Assembly: GCF_000473165.1 (NCBI RefSeq)
Contig: NZ_AXBE01000011.1
Span: 1 to 64,000 of the forward strand
Source of the DNA: Leisingera aquimarina DSM 24565
Lineage (GTDB): Bacteria; Pseudomonadota; Alphaproteobacteria; Rhodobacterales; Rhodobacteraceae
Length of the DNA stretch: 64,000 nt
Direction: 5' to 3'
In this document: piece after piece, positions 27,394 to 35,439 of the stretch
Layout of the letters: each line of letters starts with the position of its first letter
How positions within the stretch are numbered: position 1 is the stretch's first letter
Translations under genes and position numbers: made by a program
Notes under the pieces: generated by a model
The model's input: only the letters and a program-made list of their open reading frames with translations
What the model was told of the DNA's origin: nothing
Databases searched by the model: none

Positions 27394-27995
27394 CTCCGTT
27401 CTTTTTGCGAACCCTCTGCCGGTGCCGTCCTACCGGAGTGTTTGAAATGGACACAGAGCTTGCCGATCTCATCGGGCGCCAGATCGACGGCGACGCAGTC
27501 GCAGTATCCGGTATCGTCGCGGCCCGCAGTATAATGCGCACAGGCGTTGCAGGTGCCGAATGCCGGAGCGCTGCGCAGATTGGCAAGGTCGGCAGTGAGC
27601 ACCGCCAGCGCGTGGACCAAACCCGCGCGAGAAGAAACCTCCAGCCGCTCGATCGCCGTGATGAGATGACGCAAAGGATCGCGCTCCAGCTGGTCCCACC
27701 CCCGAACCGTGACCTCAAACCGGACACTGCGGCCGTCCGTTTCGGAACGTTGCCGCGCCAGGAATCCCTTGGCCACTAACGACTTGAGGCATTGTGAAGC
27801 CGTACCGCGTGTCGTTGCCTGAAAGCTCGCGAAGGCCGATGGTGTCCTCGAGACCCGATTGGCGCGTGCAATAAACCGTAGCGCAGCCCATTGTGCCGCT
27901 GTCAGTTCCGAGCCGGCATCTTCAGCCCGTGCGGAACGCCCTATGTGCACAAGAAGATCCGAAATCTCTTCGGTATGTCTTGGTAAGTTGGCCAC
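27390..27995 (-). CDS. MarR-type regulator with a C-terminal cysteine cluster
   Basis: 201 residues. Residues ~10-115 form a MarR winged helix (LTAAQWAALRFIARAN ... TTRGTASQCLKSLVAKGFL ... RQRSETDGRSVRFEVT). The C-terminal part has five Cys in a pattern unusual for MarR: Cys149-x2-Cys152, Cys165-x-Cys167 and Cys181 (FGTCNACAHY, GYCDCVAV, LCVHFKH). That arrangement looks fit to bind an Fe-S cluster or metal. It is first in the operon with Mrp and Nfu, so it may sense cluster status and control them. Its regulatory target is inferred from position only. Confidence 0.82.
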   Translation of the reverse strand: MANLPRHTEEISDLLVHIGRSARAEDAGSELTAAQWAALRFIARANRVSRTPSAFASFQATTRGTASQCLKSLVAKGFLARQRSETDGRSVRFEVTVRGWDQLERDPLRHLITAIERLEVSSRAGLVHALAVLTADLANLRSAPAFGTCNACAHYTAGRDDTGYCDCVAVDLAPDEIGKLCVHFKHSGRTAPAEGSQKERR

Positions 27996-28043
27996 ATGAA
28001 TTAGTAGCCTATCGAAACTAAAATGGCAAGAACCCGATGCTGA

Positions 28044-28333
28044 AGATGGGGGCAGCCAGCCCGAAGCGGCCGTAGACTAGGGGTGCCGCGCCTAGGATGC
28101 TGCCGGTGCGAAATTCTATGGTCAGTTTCCCAGAAGCGGACCCTCGGCAAAGCAAAGCTGCCTCACGGGATGCTGCGGGTTGCACCGGGGGCAGCGGAGC
28201 GCAGATCGCGCCATTTGCAAACTCGGCCGTTTGAAGCAACCAGGTGAGGTTTTCCGCTGCGGCGCGGCCCGCCGTTCCGGTCGCTCGCTGCGGCTGCGAG
28301 GTTTTGCAGCCGGTGAGCTCACACAGTGCGGGA
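28044..28333 (+). repeat. Dispersed intergenic repeat, copy B
   Basis: Second copy of the element at 16856-17141, same orientation. Both show GATGCTGCGGGTTGC, AGCGGAGCGCAGA, TTTGCAAA-TCG-CCGTTTGA, GGTGAGG-TTTC-GCTGCGGCGC and CTCACACAGTGCGG in the same order and spacing. It fills most of the spacer (27996-28443) between the MarR operon start and the MFS gene end. The rest of that spacer shows no gene. Confidence 0.75.
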
Positions 28334-28443
28334 CAATGCCGCCTTTGCAAAAGAATGGCTTGTCCACTCCTGTTCAACTCTACACCCTGGCGCACCCCGA
28401 AACCAAACGACGTGGTGAGATAGGTAGGCTACAAAGTTTCCTT

Positions 28444-29676
28444 CTATCGAATTTGTGCCAGGGCATAGCCTTGACCCACCGCAGATACGGCCGAAAGGAA
28501 GAACACAGCCTCCGCTCCGATAGCGGCATAGATCACCCCACCCAAAAGCGGCAAGACAAAAGCCGGAGCAGTCAACGCATTGAAGTACCCGGAGTAGGAC
28601 GGCCGGCGGTGTTCCGGGGAAATTTCCATCAGCAACCCAAGTACAGCGATGGTCAGCCCGTTTGCGAGGGCGCCGAGCAGCAGGAATACAGCCACAAGAG
28701 CTATCAGCATTTGCATATGCGCCATCTCCAAGAATAGCACGGCCAGAAGTATCAAGGGTGGTGCAAGCCGCAGGAAGGAGATCAGGCGCATGAGGGAAAG
28801 CTTGCCGCGCGTATCACCCCACCAGCCCCAGAGCAGGTTGGAAGCCAGCGCACCTGACGTTTGAGCGCCGAGAAGAAGCGCAATATTTTCAAGACCAAGC
28901 CCCATCTCTGCAGCGGCGACCACATAAAACGGGGCAGCGATCAGCGTCGCGCCGCCGCACCATTGCGCGAAGACAAACCAGCGGAAGCGGGTATCATTCC
29001 GGAACGCCATGCGCCCCTCCCGAAAATACGCCGCAAAACTCTCTGCGCCCTTCGGTATGCCCGCGCGCTCCGGCTCCCCCATCGAGACAAAGACTACTGA
29101 AGAGACCAGCATCAAAGCCGCTGCGATCCAGAGTACAGCTGCATAGGAGACGGGGAAGTCGGCTGTCCTGACGATATGGTCGGCCAGAGCCGCCACAGCC
29201 AAAGCAACGAGACCACCCCCGAAAAACCGCAGCGCCAGCAAGCGCGACCGGCGGTTAGAGGGAACCGAGCGGGCAACAATATCATTGTAGGGGACGCCAA
29301 CGATCCCGCTTACAAAGGCGTATAGCGTCCAGAGCGCCAGTGCCGCGGCGCCGAGAGATACCGGCCGCCAATCTGCGGCCGAGCCATGCCAAAGCACTGC
29401 GGCCAGCAAGGCGATAGCTGCGGTCCGGCCGAACGCTCCGCCAGCGTAGAATGGCATTGAAGCGCCGCTTCGTTCCGCGAAATAGCCGACAAAGATCTGT
29501 GGCGTGAGCCAGCCAAGTCTCAGGATCGCGGGCACTGCGCCAACCGCAAGTGGACTTCCGGTGAGCTGGAGGATCAGCGCGGCCATGATGGTAGAACTGT
29601 CTATCGCCGCAGAACCGGCCTGAAATGCGGTCCCTGCCGCCGCCACATGCCAGAAACGCTGCCGGGGTGTCATCGC
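28444..29676 (-). CDS. MFS transporter at the end of the mer operon
   Basis: About 410 residues with 11-12 hydrophobic helices, including the MFS inter-helix stretch VARSVPSNRRSRLLALRFFGGG and a C-terminal half with LLGAQTSGALASNLLWGWWGDTRGKLSL. Start at 29676 (GGAG 4-6 bases ahead, MTPRQRFWHVAAAG) is preferred to a frame reaching 29769. It lies about 225 bases downstream of the CcdA-like gene in the same direction, so it may belong to the mercury operon or be independent. Substrate unknown. Confidence 0.8.
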   Translation of the reverse strand, partial: AMTPRQRFWHVAAAGTAFQAGSAAIDSSTIMAALILQLTGSPLAVGAVPAILRLGWLTPQIFVGYFAERSGASMPFYAGGAFGRTAAIALLAAVLWHGSAADWRPVSLGAAALALWTLYAFVSGIVGVPYNDIVARSVPSNRRSRLLALRFFGGGLVALAVAALADHIVRTADFPVSYAAVLWIAAALMLVSSVVFVSMGEPERAGIPKGAESFAAYFREGRMAFRNDTRFRWFVFAQWCGGATLIAAPFYVVAAAEMGLGLENIALLLGAQTSGALASNLLWGWWGDTRGKLSLMRLISFLRLAPPLILLAVLFLEMAHMQMLIALVAVFLLLGALANGLTIAVLGLLMEISPEHRRPSYSGYFNALTAPAFVLPLLGGVIYAAIGAEAVFFLSAVSAVGQGYALAQIR

Positions 29677-29901
29677 TCCGCCCAATCCGCACGGTCGGCC
29701 AGACGAATGCCCCTGAATTGTTGCAGCCGCAGCCACACCGGAAGGCAGGGGCGCGATGCGGAGGAACACCCGGAAATTACTACGATCAATGGAAACCTCC
29801 CTTCTGCTTGTCTCAGCCTACTGTTTCCGCCAACAGGAAGGTCAATCTGTCTTCTGCAATACAGGCCGCGCTCGCATCGGCGCCCGAAACCCCATGCCGT
29901 C

Positions 29902-30624
29902 TTAATACAACCCGGCATAACGCCCAGCCTGCCAGGAAAAATACACAGCAGCCGAGATCAGCAGCAGGCCGCCCAGGCGTTCTGCCCAACGGACAATGTG
30001 CCTGGAATGCCGGTGCTGCACAAAGCTGGCAGCGGAAGTTCCGGCGATCACCAAAGGAAGACTGCGCGCCAGGCCGAAGACGCCCATGAGTACAGCACCC
30101 AATAAGGGATCAGCCGTGGACGACGCCGCGATCACGACGGGCAGCACCATGGGTGTGCAGGCCGGGCAAGTGGAAAGGCCAAACGGCAGGCCCAGTATGT
30201 AAGCGCCCAGGAAGGTCCGGGCCGAGCCAGCCTCGGGGTGAAGCACTGGGAGACGTATGCGTAAGATGCGCCACAGCGCCAGGCCCGTAAGCGCCAGCAC
30301 CGCGGCAAGCAAAGCATAAACATAGGCAAGGACTGCATTCAGCACACGCATGACGGCAAGGCCGGCAATTCCGAACAAGGCGCCAATGATGATGTCCACC
30401 GTGACAATGCCGAGCACAAAGCCAACCGGCAGAACAGATCCGCCTGCGCGGCTGTTGTCCGCCTCAGGCCCCGCGCCCTTTCTGGCGCCAAGCCCTGCTG
30501 CCACGGCAATCAAGGGAAACGAACTCGGGGCGATACCCACCACCAATCCGGCGAACAGCACCAGACCGGCCGTGACAAGCGACAGGCCATCAATGTCTTG
30601 CAGGAGAGCTTCAATACCGGTCAT
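29902..30624 (-). CDS. CcdA/DsbD-like transmembrane protein in the mer operon
   Basis: About 240 residues, 6 or more hydrophobic helices of the CcdA type (VLFAGLVVGIAPSSFPLIAVAAGL at the first helix, GLPFGLSTCPACTPMVLPVVIAAS in the middle). The Cys-Pro-Ala-Cys pair sits where CcdA proteins have a redox Cys. CcdA moves reducing equivalents across the inner membrane. An ATG at 30624 with GGGAGG 9 bases upstream is the likely start; a GTG at 30645 overlapping the merA stop is an alternative. In a mer operon it could keep thiols reduced for Hg(II) handling, which is inference. Confidence 0.75.
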   Translation of the reverse strand: MTGIEALLQDIDGLSLVTAGLVLFAGLVVGIAPSSFPLIAVAAGLGARKGAGPEADNSRAGGSVLPVGFVLGIVTVDIIIGALFGIAGLAVMRVLNAVLAYVYALLAAVLALTGLALWRILRIRLPVLHPEAGSARTFLGAYILGLPFGLSTCPACTPMVLPVVIAASSTADPLLGAVLMGVFGLARSLPLVIAGTSAASFVQHRHSRHIVRWAERLGGLLLISAAVYFSWQAGRYAGLY

Positions 30625-30641
30625 CCGATGTGCCTCCCCGT

Positions 30642-32066
30642 TCACCCTGCGCAGCAGGAGAGCTGACCCACATCCATATCAAAGGTCTGCGCTGCGAGCT
30701 TCAGCCCTTCGACGGTAGTGAGATAGGGAAATATCGTAGTTCCAAGCGCCTTGGCGGTAATTCCGAATTTTAAGGCCATCGCCAGAGTCTGGACGCTGTC
30801 GGATCCTTCCGGTGCCATGATAACGCCGCCCAGCAGCTGGTCTGTCTTGGCGTCGGCCACCAGTTTGATCAGCCCGCGCGTGTCCTGTGCCGCAAGCGCG
30901 CGCGGCACGTTGTCGAGCGTGAGCACGCTGATCTTCACATCATGACCCGCGGCTTGTGCCTGCGCTTCGGTCAGGCCTGCGCCCGCCACCTGCGGGTCGG
31001 TAAACACAACCCAGGGCATCGCGGCATTATCGTAGGTTTCATGACCGCCCAAAACTGCATTGCGTGCCGCCAGTTTCGCGCCATAAGCTGCCATGTAGAC
31101 AAACTGATCGCGGTCTGTCACATCCCCGGCCGCATAGACGCCGGGGCGGCTGGTTTGCATATCCTCGCCGACAACAATGGCCCCTCGCGCATCCGTTTCA
31201 ATTCCCAGATCCGCCAGGCCAAGCCCCTCGGTATTCGGGGTGCGCCCCGTTGTCAGGACAAGGAAATCTGCCGCCAGATCCTGCGCTGTGCCGTCCTTTT
31301 GTACGGTTAGAACGGCGCCGCTGCCGTCGCGATGGCTGCCCTCATAGACTATCCCATCCCAAATCGTAATGCCTTCGTCGCGCAGGATATTCGCCAGCGC
31401 TTCGGAGACCTCTGGCTCAGCCTGCGGCAGCAGGCGGGAGCGGCAGACAAGAGACACACTGACACCCATCCGGGACATCATCTGCGCCAATTCAACGCCG
31501 ATGTAACCGCCCCCCAGAAATATCAGGCTTTCGGGCAAGTGCTCCATTTCCAGCAAAGACGTACTGTCCAGAAACGGCACAGTTTCAATTCCTGCGATAC
31601 CTGGCTGTGCTGGCCTCCCGCCGGTTGCGATGATCACCTTCGGCGTCTGGATAAACCGGCCTCCCGCCTCGACACCGCCCGCAACCAGCCGTGCGGGGCC
31701 TTCCTCAATATAGGTGACACCCTCGTATCCTGGGAGCAAATCGGCATACTTCTTCCGCCTCAGCGTAGCGACCAGATCATCCTTGGCCCCGACTATCGCA
31801 GCCCAGTCTGTGACTTCTGCGCTGCCTTTCAGACCGCGAAAGCGATGCGCAGCCGTCGCGCCATGCACCGCCTCGGCGGCACGGATCATCGTTTTCGAAG
31901 GCACACAACCCACATTCACACAGGTGCCGCCGATGGTGCCGTGCCCGATCAGCGCCACGCGTTTGCCGCCTTCGGCCGCTGTAATCGCGGCCGAGAAACC
32001 CGCTGATCCGGCCCCAATGACAGCAAGGTCATATTCTCCATTCGGCGTGTAGCAATCGCTGTTCAT
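30642..32066 (-). CDS. merA: Mercuric reductase
   Basis: NADPH-dependent flavoprotein reducing Hg(II) to volatile Hg(0). The FAD site is LAVIGAGSAGFSAAITAAEGG, the redox-active disulfide Cys49/Cys54 is in GGTCVNVGCVPSKTM, and the Hg-receiving C-terminal Cys pair (471-472) is in LSCCAG at the very end. 474 residues, so the N-terminal MerP-like domain of longer MerA proteins is absent. It follows merT-merP-(small membrane gene)-merF and precedes the CcdA-like gene. Confidence 0.96.
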   Translation of the reverse strand: MNSDCYTPNGEYDLAVIGAGSAGFSAAITAAEGGKRVALIGHGTIGGTCVNVGCVPSKTMIRAAEAVHGATAAHRFRGLKGSAEVTDWAAIVGAKDDLVATLRRKKYADLLPGYEGVTYIEEGPARLVAGGVEAGGRFIQTPKVIIATGGRPAQPGIAGIETVPFLDSTSLLEMEHLPESLIFLGGGYIGVELAQMMSRMGVSVSLVCRSRLLPQAEPEVSEALANILRDEGITIWDGIVYEGSHRDGSGAVLTVQKDGTAQDLAADFLVLTTGRTPNTEGLGLADLGIETDARGAIVVGEDMQTSRPGVYAAGDVTDRDQFVYMAAYGAKLAARNAVLGGHETYDNAAMPWVVFTDPQVAGAGLTEAQAQAAGHDVKISVLTLDNVPRALAAQDTRGLIKLVADAKTDQLLGGVIMAPEGSDSVQTLAMALKFGITAKALGTTIFPYLTTVEGLKLAAQTFDMDVGQLSCCAG

Positions 32067-32209
32067 TTTTTATCCTTTCAGGGCGCGCGCGGGCGCCGTT
32101 GTTATGTGATTGGTTCATGCTCCGGCGAACATTGCCGGGATCAGATTCACCCCAAAAGGGGCACACTCCTAATGGAGGGCAGAAACAGCCCGCAGCGCGT
32201 GATACCCGT

Positions 32210-32428
32210 TCAGATCCGGCGTGCCCGCCGCTGCCAGACGGCATAGGCCGTCAGGGCTGTAAAGAATGCCAGCGCTGGAAACAGCACGAAGTCCATCCAG
32301 CCCAGCACCGAAGAAAGCCCAATAGCTCCAAGAAGCACCGCCAGGACTGGCGTGAAGCAGCACAATGCGGTGATAAGGGCGCCAACGATGCCAGTGGCCA
32401 ACAGCTTGCCGTCAGTTTTTTCAGTCAT
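32210..32428 (-). CDS. merF: Mercury transport protein MerF
   Basis: About 72 residues with two membrane helices. The first helix has the vicinal cysteines that take Hg(II) (ITALCCFTPVLAVLLGAIGLS), the second runs through VLFPALAFFTALTAYAVW, followed by an Arg-rich cytosolic tail. This is the MerF layout. An ATG at 32446 is an alternative start giving six more residues. The start overlaps the end of the Cys-Cys membrane protein gene. Confidence 0.88.
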   Translation of the reverse strand: MTEKTDGKLLATGIVGALITALCCFTPVLAVLLGAIGLSSVLGWMDFVLFPALAFFTALTAYAVWQRRARRI

Positions 32429-32675
32429 GGTCTGTTCTTCCGCCATCGTTGTTCCCAACCGAAGACTGGCTGGTCAGGCGGCCGCAGCGCATCGAACGCC
32501 AGACCAATGCAAGAGCCGCAGCCGCCAGCCCAATGGCAATCACGCCGTACCCGGTCAGCCACCCGCCAGCCGTTCCGACGAGCGCAGACAAAAGGACACC
32601 GCCGCCACAGCAGATTATAACCAGCGGTGCCGCCAAGATTGTCGCGGCGAGGCCTCCCATCAGACTGTCGCGCAT
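32421..32675 (-). CDS. Small two-helix membrane protein with a vicinal Cys pair (mer operon)
   Basis: 84 residues. Helix 1 is GGLAATILAAPLVIICCGGG with a Cys-Cys inside the membrane, helix 2 is YGVIAIGLAAAALALVW, and the tail has one more Cys and a Ser/Asp/Asn-rich end. The Cys pair in helix 1 imitates MerT/MerF, but the sequence is not MerT, MerC, MerE or MerF as I know them. It begins 4 bases after merP and overlaps merF. A Hg(II) transfer role is the natural inference. Confidence 0.75.
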   Translation of the reverse strand: MRDSLMGGLAATILAAPLVIICCGGGVLLSALVGTAGGWLTGYGVIAIGLAAAALALVWRSMRCGRLTSQSSVGNNDGGRTDHD

Positions 32676-32679
32676 AGGA

Positions 32680-32994
32680 TCAGCCCTTCTCCATTGCCGG
32701 ATAACCAGCATTTGCGGAGGCTTCCGAAATAGCTTCAGCGCTTTTTGCCGCGCTTTCAAAAACAACCGTGGCAGTCTTTGCTTCAAAATCCACGTCTACA
32801 GAGCGCACACCATCTACCCCCGCCATGGCGCGCTTCACAGTTACCGGGCAGAGCGCGCAGGTCATATTCTCAACTGCGAAGGTTACAGTCTCCTCCGCTG
32901 CAACGCTTTGGGCGGCAGCGGGCAGTGCAAAGGAGGCGATGGACGCCATTCCGAGAAGGCCAAAGCCGAGAACCGCGGCGAGCAGTTTTTTCAT
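32680..32994 (-). CDS. merP: Periplasmic mercury-binding protein MerP
   Basis: 104 residues: cleavable signal peptide (LLAAVLGFGLLGMASIASF ... ALPAAAQS) and a heavy-metal-associated domain with Hg-binding Cys46-x2-Cys49 (ENMTCALCPVTVKRAM). It hands Hg(II) to MerT and follows merT by 12 bases. Confidence 0.95.
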   Translation of the reverse strand: MKKLLAAVLGFGLLGMASIASFALPAAAQSVAAEETVTFAVENMTCALCPVTVKRAMAGVDGVRSVDVDFEAKTATVVFESAAKSAEAISEASANAGYPAMEKG

Positions 32995-33006
32995 GAGATA
33001 TTCCTT

Positions 33007-33399
33007 TCAATAGAAGAGCGGCGCCCACCAGGTGATGGTCAGAGCTGCCACAACAAGAACCAGCGCGATCCAGAGTGCGGTTTGGGTGATGCGGGCCGAA
33101 GACGGCTTGGCGCAGTAGGAACCAGGTTCGCAGGTGGTTGGCCTACGGAAATAGACTTGACGGAAGCCAGCCCCGATAAAGCCAAGCGCGATCAGAGCGA
33201 ATACCGGCTTGTAGGGCTCAAGTGCGGTCAGATTGCCAATCCAGGCCCCCGAGATACCGAGCGTGAGCAATACCAGCGGTCCGACGCAACAGGCGGACGC
33301 AAAAACCGCGCCAAGCAGACCGCCCGCGGCAAGCCAGCCTTTGCTGCTTCGGTTCACACCCGTGTCCACTTCTCCGGTTTGCTTTTCAGCAATCCTCAT
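33007..33399 (-). CDS. merT: Mercuric transport protein MerT
   Basis: 130 residues with three membrane helices. Vicinal Cys37-Cys38 in helix 1 (AVFASACCVGPLVLLTLGIS) accept Hg(II) from MerP, and Cys90/Cys96 in the cytosolic loop (TTCEPGSYC) pass it on to MerA. First gene of the operon, with AGGAG upstream of its ATG and transcription from the MerR-controlled promoter at 33431-33461. Confidence 0.95.
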   Translation of the reverse strand: MRIAEKQTGEVDTGVNRSSKGWLAAGGLLGAVFASACCVGPLVLLTLGISGAWIGNLTALEPYKPVFALIALGFIGAGFRQVYFRRPTTCEPGSYCAKPSSARITQTALWIALVLVVAALTITWWAPLFY

Positions 33400-33430
33400 A
33401 TTTATCTCCTCACGAATAGGGCTGGCACCT

Positions 33431-33461
33431 TGTGTAAGGCCTGTAGTAGCTACAGGGGCAA
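33431..33461 (-). promoter_or_regulatory. mer promoter-operator (MerR type, 19-bp spacer)
   Basis: Read on the minus strand: -35 TTGCCC (33456-33461), 19-bp spacer, -10 TACACA (33431-33436). The spacer contains a perfect dyad, CCTGTAG-CTA-CTACAGG (33440-33456). The over-long 19-bp spacer is the signature of MerR-activated promoters. It drives merT onward and overlaps the control region of divergent merR. Confidence 0.92.
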
Positions 33462-33475
33462 GGAGGTTATTTTCG

Positions 33476-33889
33476 ATGCCAGATCACAAAAACGCGACAT
33501 CTCTCACTCGGGGGGAGCTGGCCAAAGCAACGGGCTGCAACCTTGAAACCATCCGATATTACGAGAAGACCGGCATGATGCCGGACCCGCCGCGCACGGC
33601 TGCGGGCCACCGCATCTACGGGCAGAGCCACATTCAGCGTCTGCGTTTCATCCTGCGAGCCCGCGAGCTCGGCTTTGCCATTGACGAAATCAAAGGGCTG
33701 CTTGGCCTGGTAGACGGCGGCACCCAGACTTGTGGAGAAGTGAAAGACCTGACGGAGCGCCATCTCAGCGATGTGCGCCGGAAAATTGCAGACCTTCGCA
33801 GGATTGAAAAAGTACTGGCCGCAACAGCTGCCCAATGTTCCGGCAAGGATGTCCCGGAATGCCCGGTCCTGGAGGCACTGGCATCTTGA
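33476..33889 (+). CDS. merR: Mercury-responsive regulator MerR
   Basis: 137 residues. N-terminal MerR HTH ([30 protein letters not shown]), long dimerisation helix, and the three Hg(II)-binding cysteines Cys86, Cys121 and Cys129 spaced as in Tn501/Tn21 MerR. Start at 33476 is set by AAGGAGG 9 bases ahead, and a longer frame from 33233 is antisense to merT. Represses, and with Hg(II) activates, the divergent mer operon. Its stop overlaps the TTG of the YnfA-like gene. Confidence 0.95.
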   Translation: MPDHKNATSLTRGELAKATGCNLETIRYYEKTGMMPDPPRTAAGHRIYGQSHIQRLRFILRARELGFAIDEIKGLLGLVDGGTQTCGEVKDLTERHLSDVRRKIADLRRIEKVLAATAAQCSGKDVPECPVLEALAS

Positions 33890-34212
33890 CCGGAACGTTT
33901 CTGATTTTTGCCCTTGCAGCCCTGGCGGAAATCGCCGGGTGCTTTGCCTTCTGGGCGTGGCTGCGTTTGGACCGGTCGCCGCTCTGGCTGGTGCCCGGCA
34001 TCGCAAGCCTTGTGCTGTTCGCGTACCTTCTGACGCGTGCTGACAGCGCATTTGCCGGCCGGGCTTACGCCGCCTATGGTGGCGTCTATATCGCCAGTTC
34101 CATGTTCTGGATGTGGCTGGCCGAAGGCAACCGCCCCGACCGATGGGATATAACAGGAATGACGATTTGCCTGATCGGCAGCGCACTCATCCTGGTACCG
34201 TCTCGAGGTTGA
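33886..34212 (+). CDS. YnfA/UPF0060-family small membrane protein
   Basis: About 108 residues with four hydrophobic helices: [24 protein letters not shown], then [45 protein letters not shown] and [13 protein letters not shown]. The sequence order and length match YnfA-family proteins of SMR-like fold. The likely start is the TTG at 33886, overlapping the merR stop with GGAGG about 11 bases upstream. Co-transcription with merR suggests a role tied to metal or toxic-cation stress, but function is not proven for the family. Confidence 0.85.
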   Translation: MTGTFLIFALAALAEIAGCFAFWAWLRLDRSPLWLVPGIASLVLFAYLLTRADSAFAGRAYAAYGGVYIASSMFWMWLAEGNRPDRWDITGMTICLIGSALILVPSRG

Positions 34213-34473
34213 CTCCCGCCTCCGGTGGTCGTTGCAACTTCTGTTGGAACGTCAAGCGGTCGCACAGCTTTCACTCAATGTCCGCTCGCAACGATTCACG
34301 CTCATTGGTTCGAGACGCAGCATATGGCAGATTCGGGCTCAGACCGGCCCAATGCATCCGCGGCGTTTCCCAAAGAACACACAACCTGACAACGGTCATT
34401 CAAACCACCAGTAAACTGAGGCGTCAGCGCTGTGCTGATGTCTGGGTTTGGCGGGAGGATTGGAGGGCAAACT

Positions 34474-35106
34474 ATGCCAAGAGTCCAACTTCCCGCTGTC
34501 ACCCCGAAACGAAGAGCCTGGAACAAGGGCCGGATCATCGGCCAGAAACGACCACTGTTGCCGAAACAGGTCTGGGCGATCCGCGCGCGGCTCGAACTGG
34601 CGGGCAACCTGCGCGATCTTGCGCTGTTCAATGTGGCAGTTGATGGCAAGCTTCGCGGATGCGATCTGGTGAAACTGGCCGTCACCGACCTGGTGAGGGA
34701 CGATCTCGTTCGCGAACGCGTATCTGTGATCCAGAGCAAAACCAAGCGGCCCGTTCAGTTTGAACTCTCTGAAAACACGCGGGATACCATTGCCGCATGG
34801 ATCAAGTCACCGGAGATGCTCGGCTGCCGTTTCATGTTTCCCAGCAGGTTTCATGACCGCCTGCATATCTCAACGCGCCAATATGGCCGGCTTGTGAGGG
34901 ATTGGGTGGCCGCGATTGGGCTGGAACCCAGCGGATACGGCACCCATTCTCTGCGCCGGACCAAAGCAGCGGAGATTTACCGCAAAACCGGAAATCTAAG
35001 AGCGGTTCAACTTCTGCTCGGACACACCAAGGTAGACAGCACAGTACGGTACCTTGGCGTCGAACTCGAAGATGCGCTGAGCATTGCAGAGCAAATCGAC
35101 ATTTGA
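34474..35106 (+). CDS. Short tyrosine recombinase/integrase
   Basis: 210 residues forming only a catalytic domain. All active-site residues are visible: Arg61 (KLRGCDLVKL), Lys90 in the beta-hairpin (QSKTKRPVQFEL), His158/Arg161 (YGTHSLRRTKAAEIY), His184 (LLGHTKVDSTVRYL) and nucleophile Tyr193. The N-terminal arm/core-binding domain of typical integrases is missing apart from about 30 residues. Start at 34474 chosen for GGAGGGC upstream. Such short recombinases occur on Rhodobacteraceae plasmids and islands. It lies next to the mer genes and may have helped mobilise them. Confidence 0.87.
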   Translation: MPRVQLPAVTPKRRAWNKGRIIGQKRPLLPKQVWAIRARLELAGNLRDLALFNVAVDGKLRGCDLVKLAVTDLVRDDLVRERVSVIQSKTKRPVQFELSENTRDTIAAWIKSPEMLGCRFMFPSRFHDRLHISTRQYGRLVRDWVAAIGLEPSGYGTHSLRRTKAAEIYRKTGNLRAVQLLLGHTKVDSTVRYLGVELEDALSIAEQIDI

Positions 35107-35389
35107 ACCACCTTGGCGGGCGGCTCTTGCCGTTCGCCAATCCTGAGCGGACCTGTGTTCGCGGCGCAGCGGTGGGTCGGATCGAGCCCACAGTACCGAA
35201 TGCTTCGTGAGACATGAACGGCTAGGAACCGCACAAAGTCTTCGTTGGACAAAGTAGCGCCAGCCCAAACCGGACCCGCATTACACTCCGCGATGCTACG
35301 AAGCAGCCAGTTGAAGGAGACCTTCGCTGCAGCTTAGAAAGTATGAAGTTGCTCAATAACTGCGATGTTGGCGGGAGGAAACAAAAATA
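35107..35389. other. Spacer between integrase and BCCT terminator
   Basis: About 280 bases following the integrase stop. No gene, and no attachment-site-like direct repeat that I could pair by eye. Confidence 0.45.
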
Positions 35390-35421
35390 TGCACGCCGCT
35401 GTTAGTGTAATGCGGCGTGCA
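35390..35421 (-). terminator. Rho-independent terminator of the BCCT gene
   Basis: Perfect 10-bp stem TGCACGCCGC / GCGGCGTGCA with a 12-base loop. On the minus strand it is followed by TATTTTTGTTT. It lies 19 bases downstream of the BCCT transporter stop. Confidence 0.85.
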
Positions 35422-35439
35422 CACCTAGAACCGCCTAGG

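Noticed and set aside
28180-28737. 185-residue plus-strand frame starting in repeat copy B
   Set aside because: Begins in the non-coding repeat and runs antisense into the MFS gene; the similar peptide in copy A is explained by the shared repeat.
32449-33546. 365-residue plus-strand frame across merF, merP, merT and merR
   Set aside because: Crosses four well-supported mer genes and the mer promoter; composition is antisense-like.
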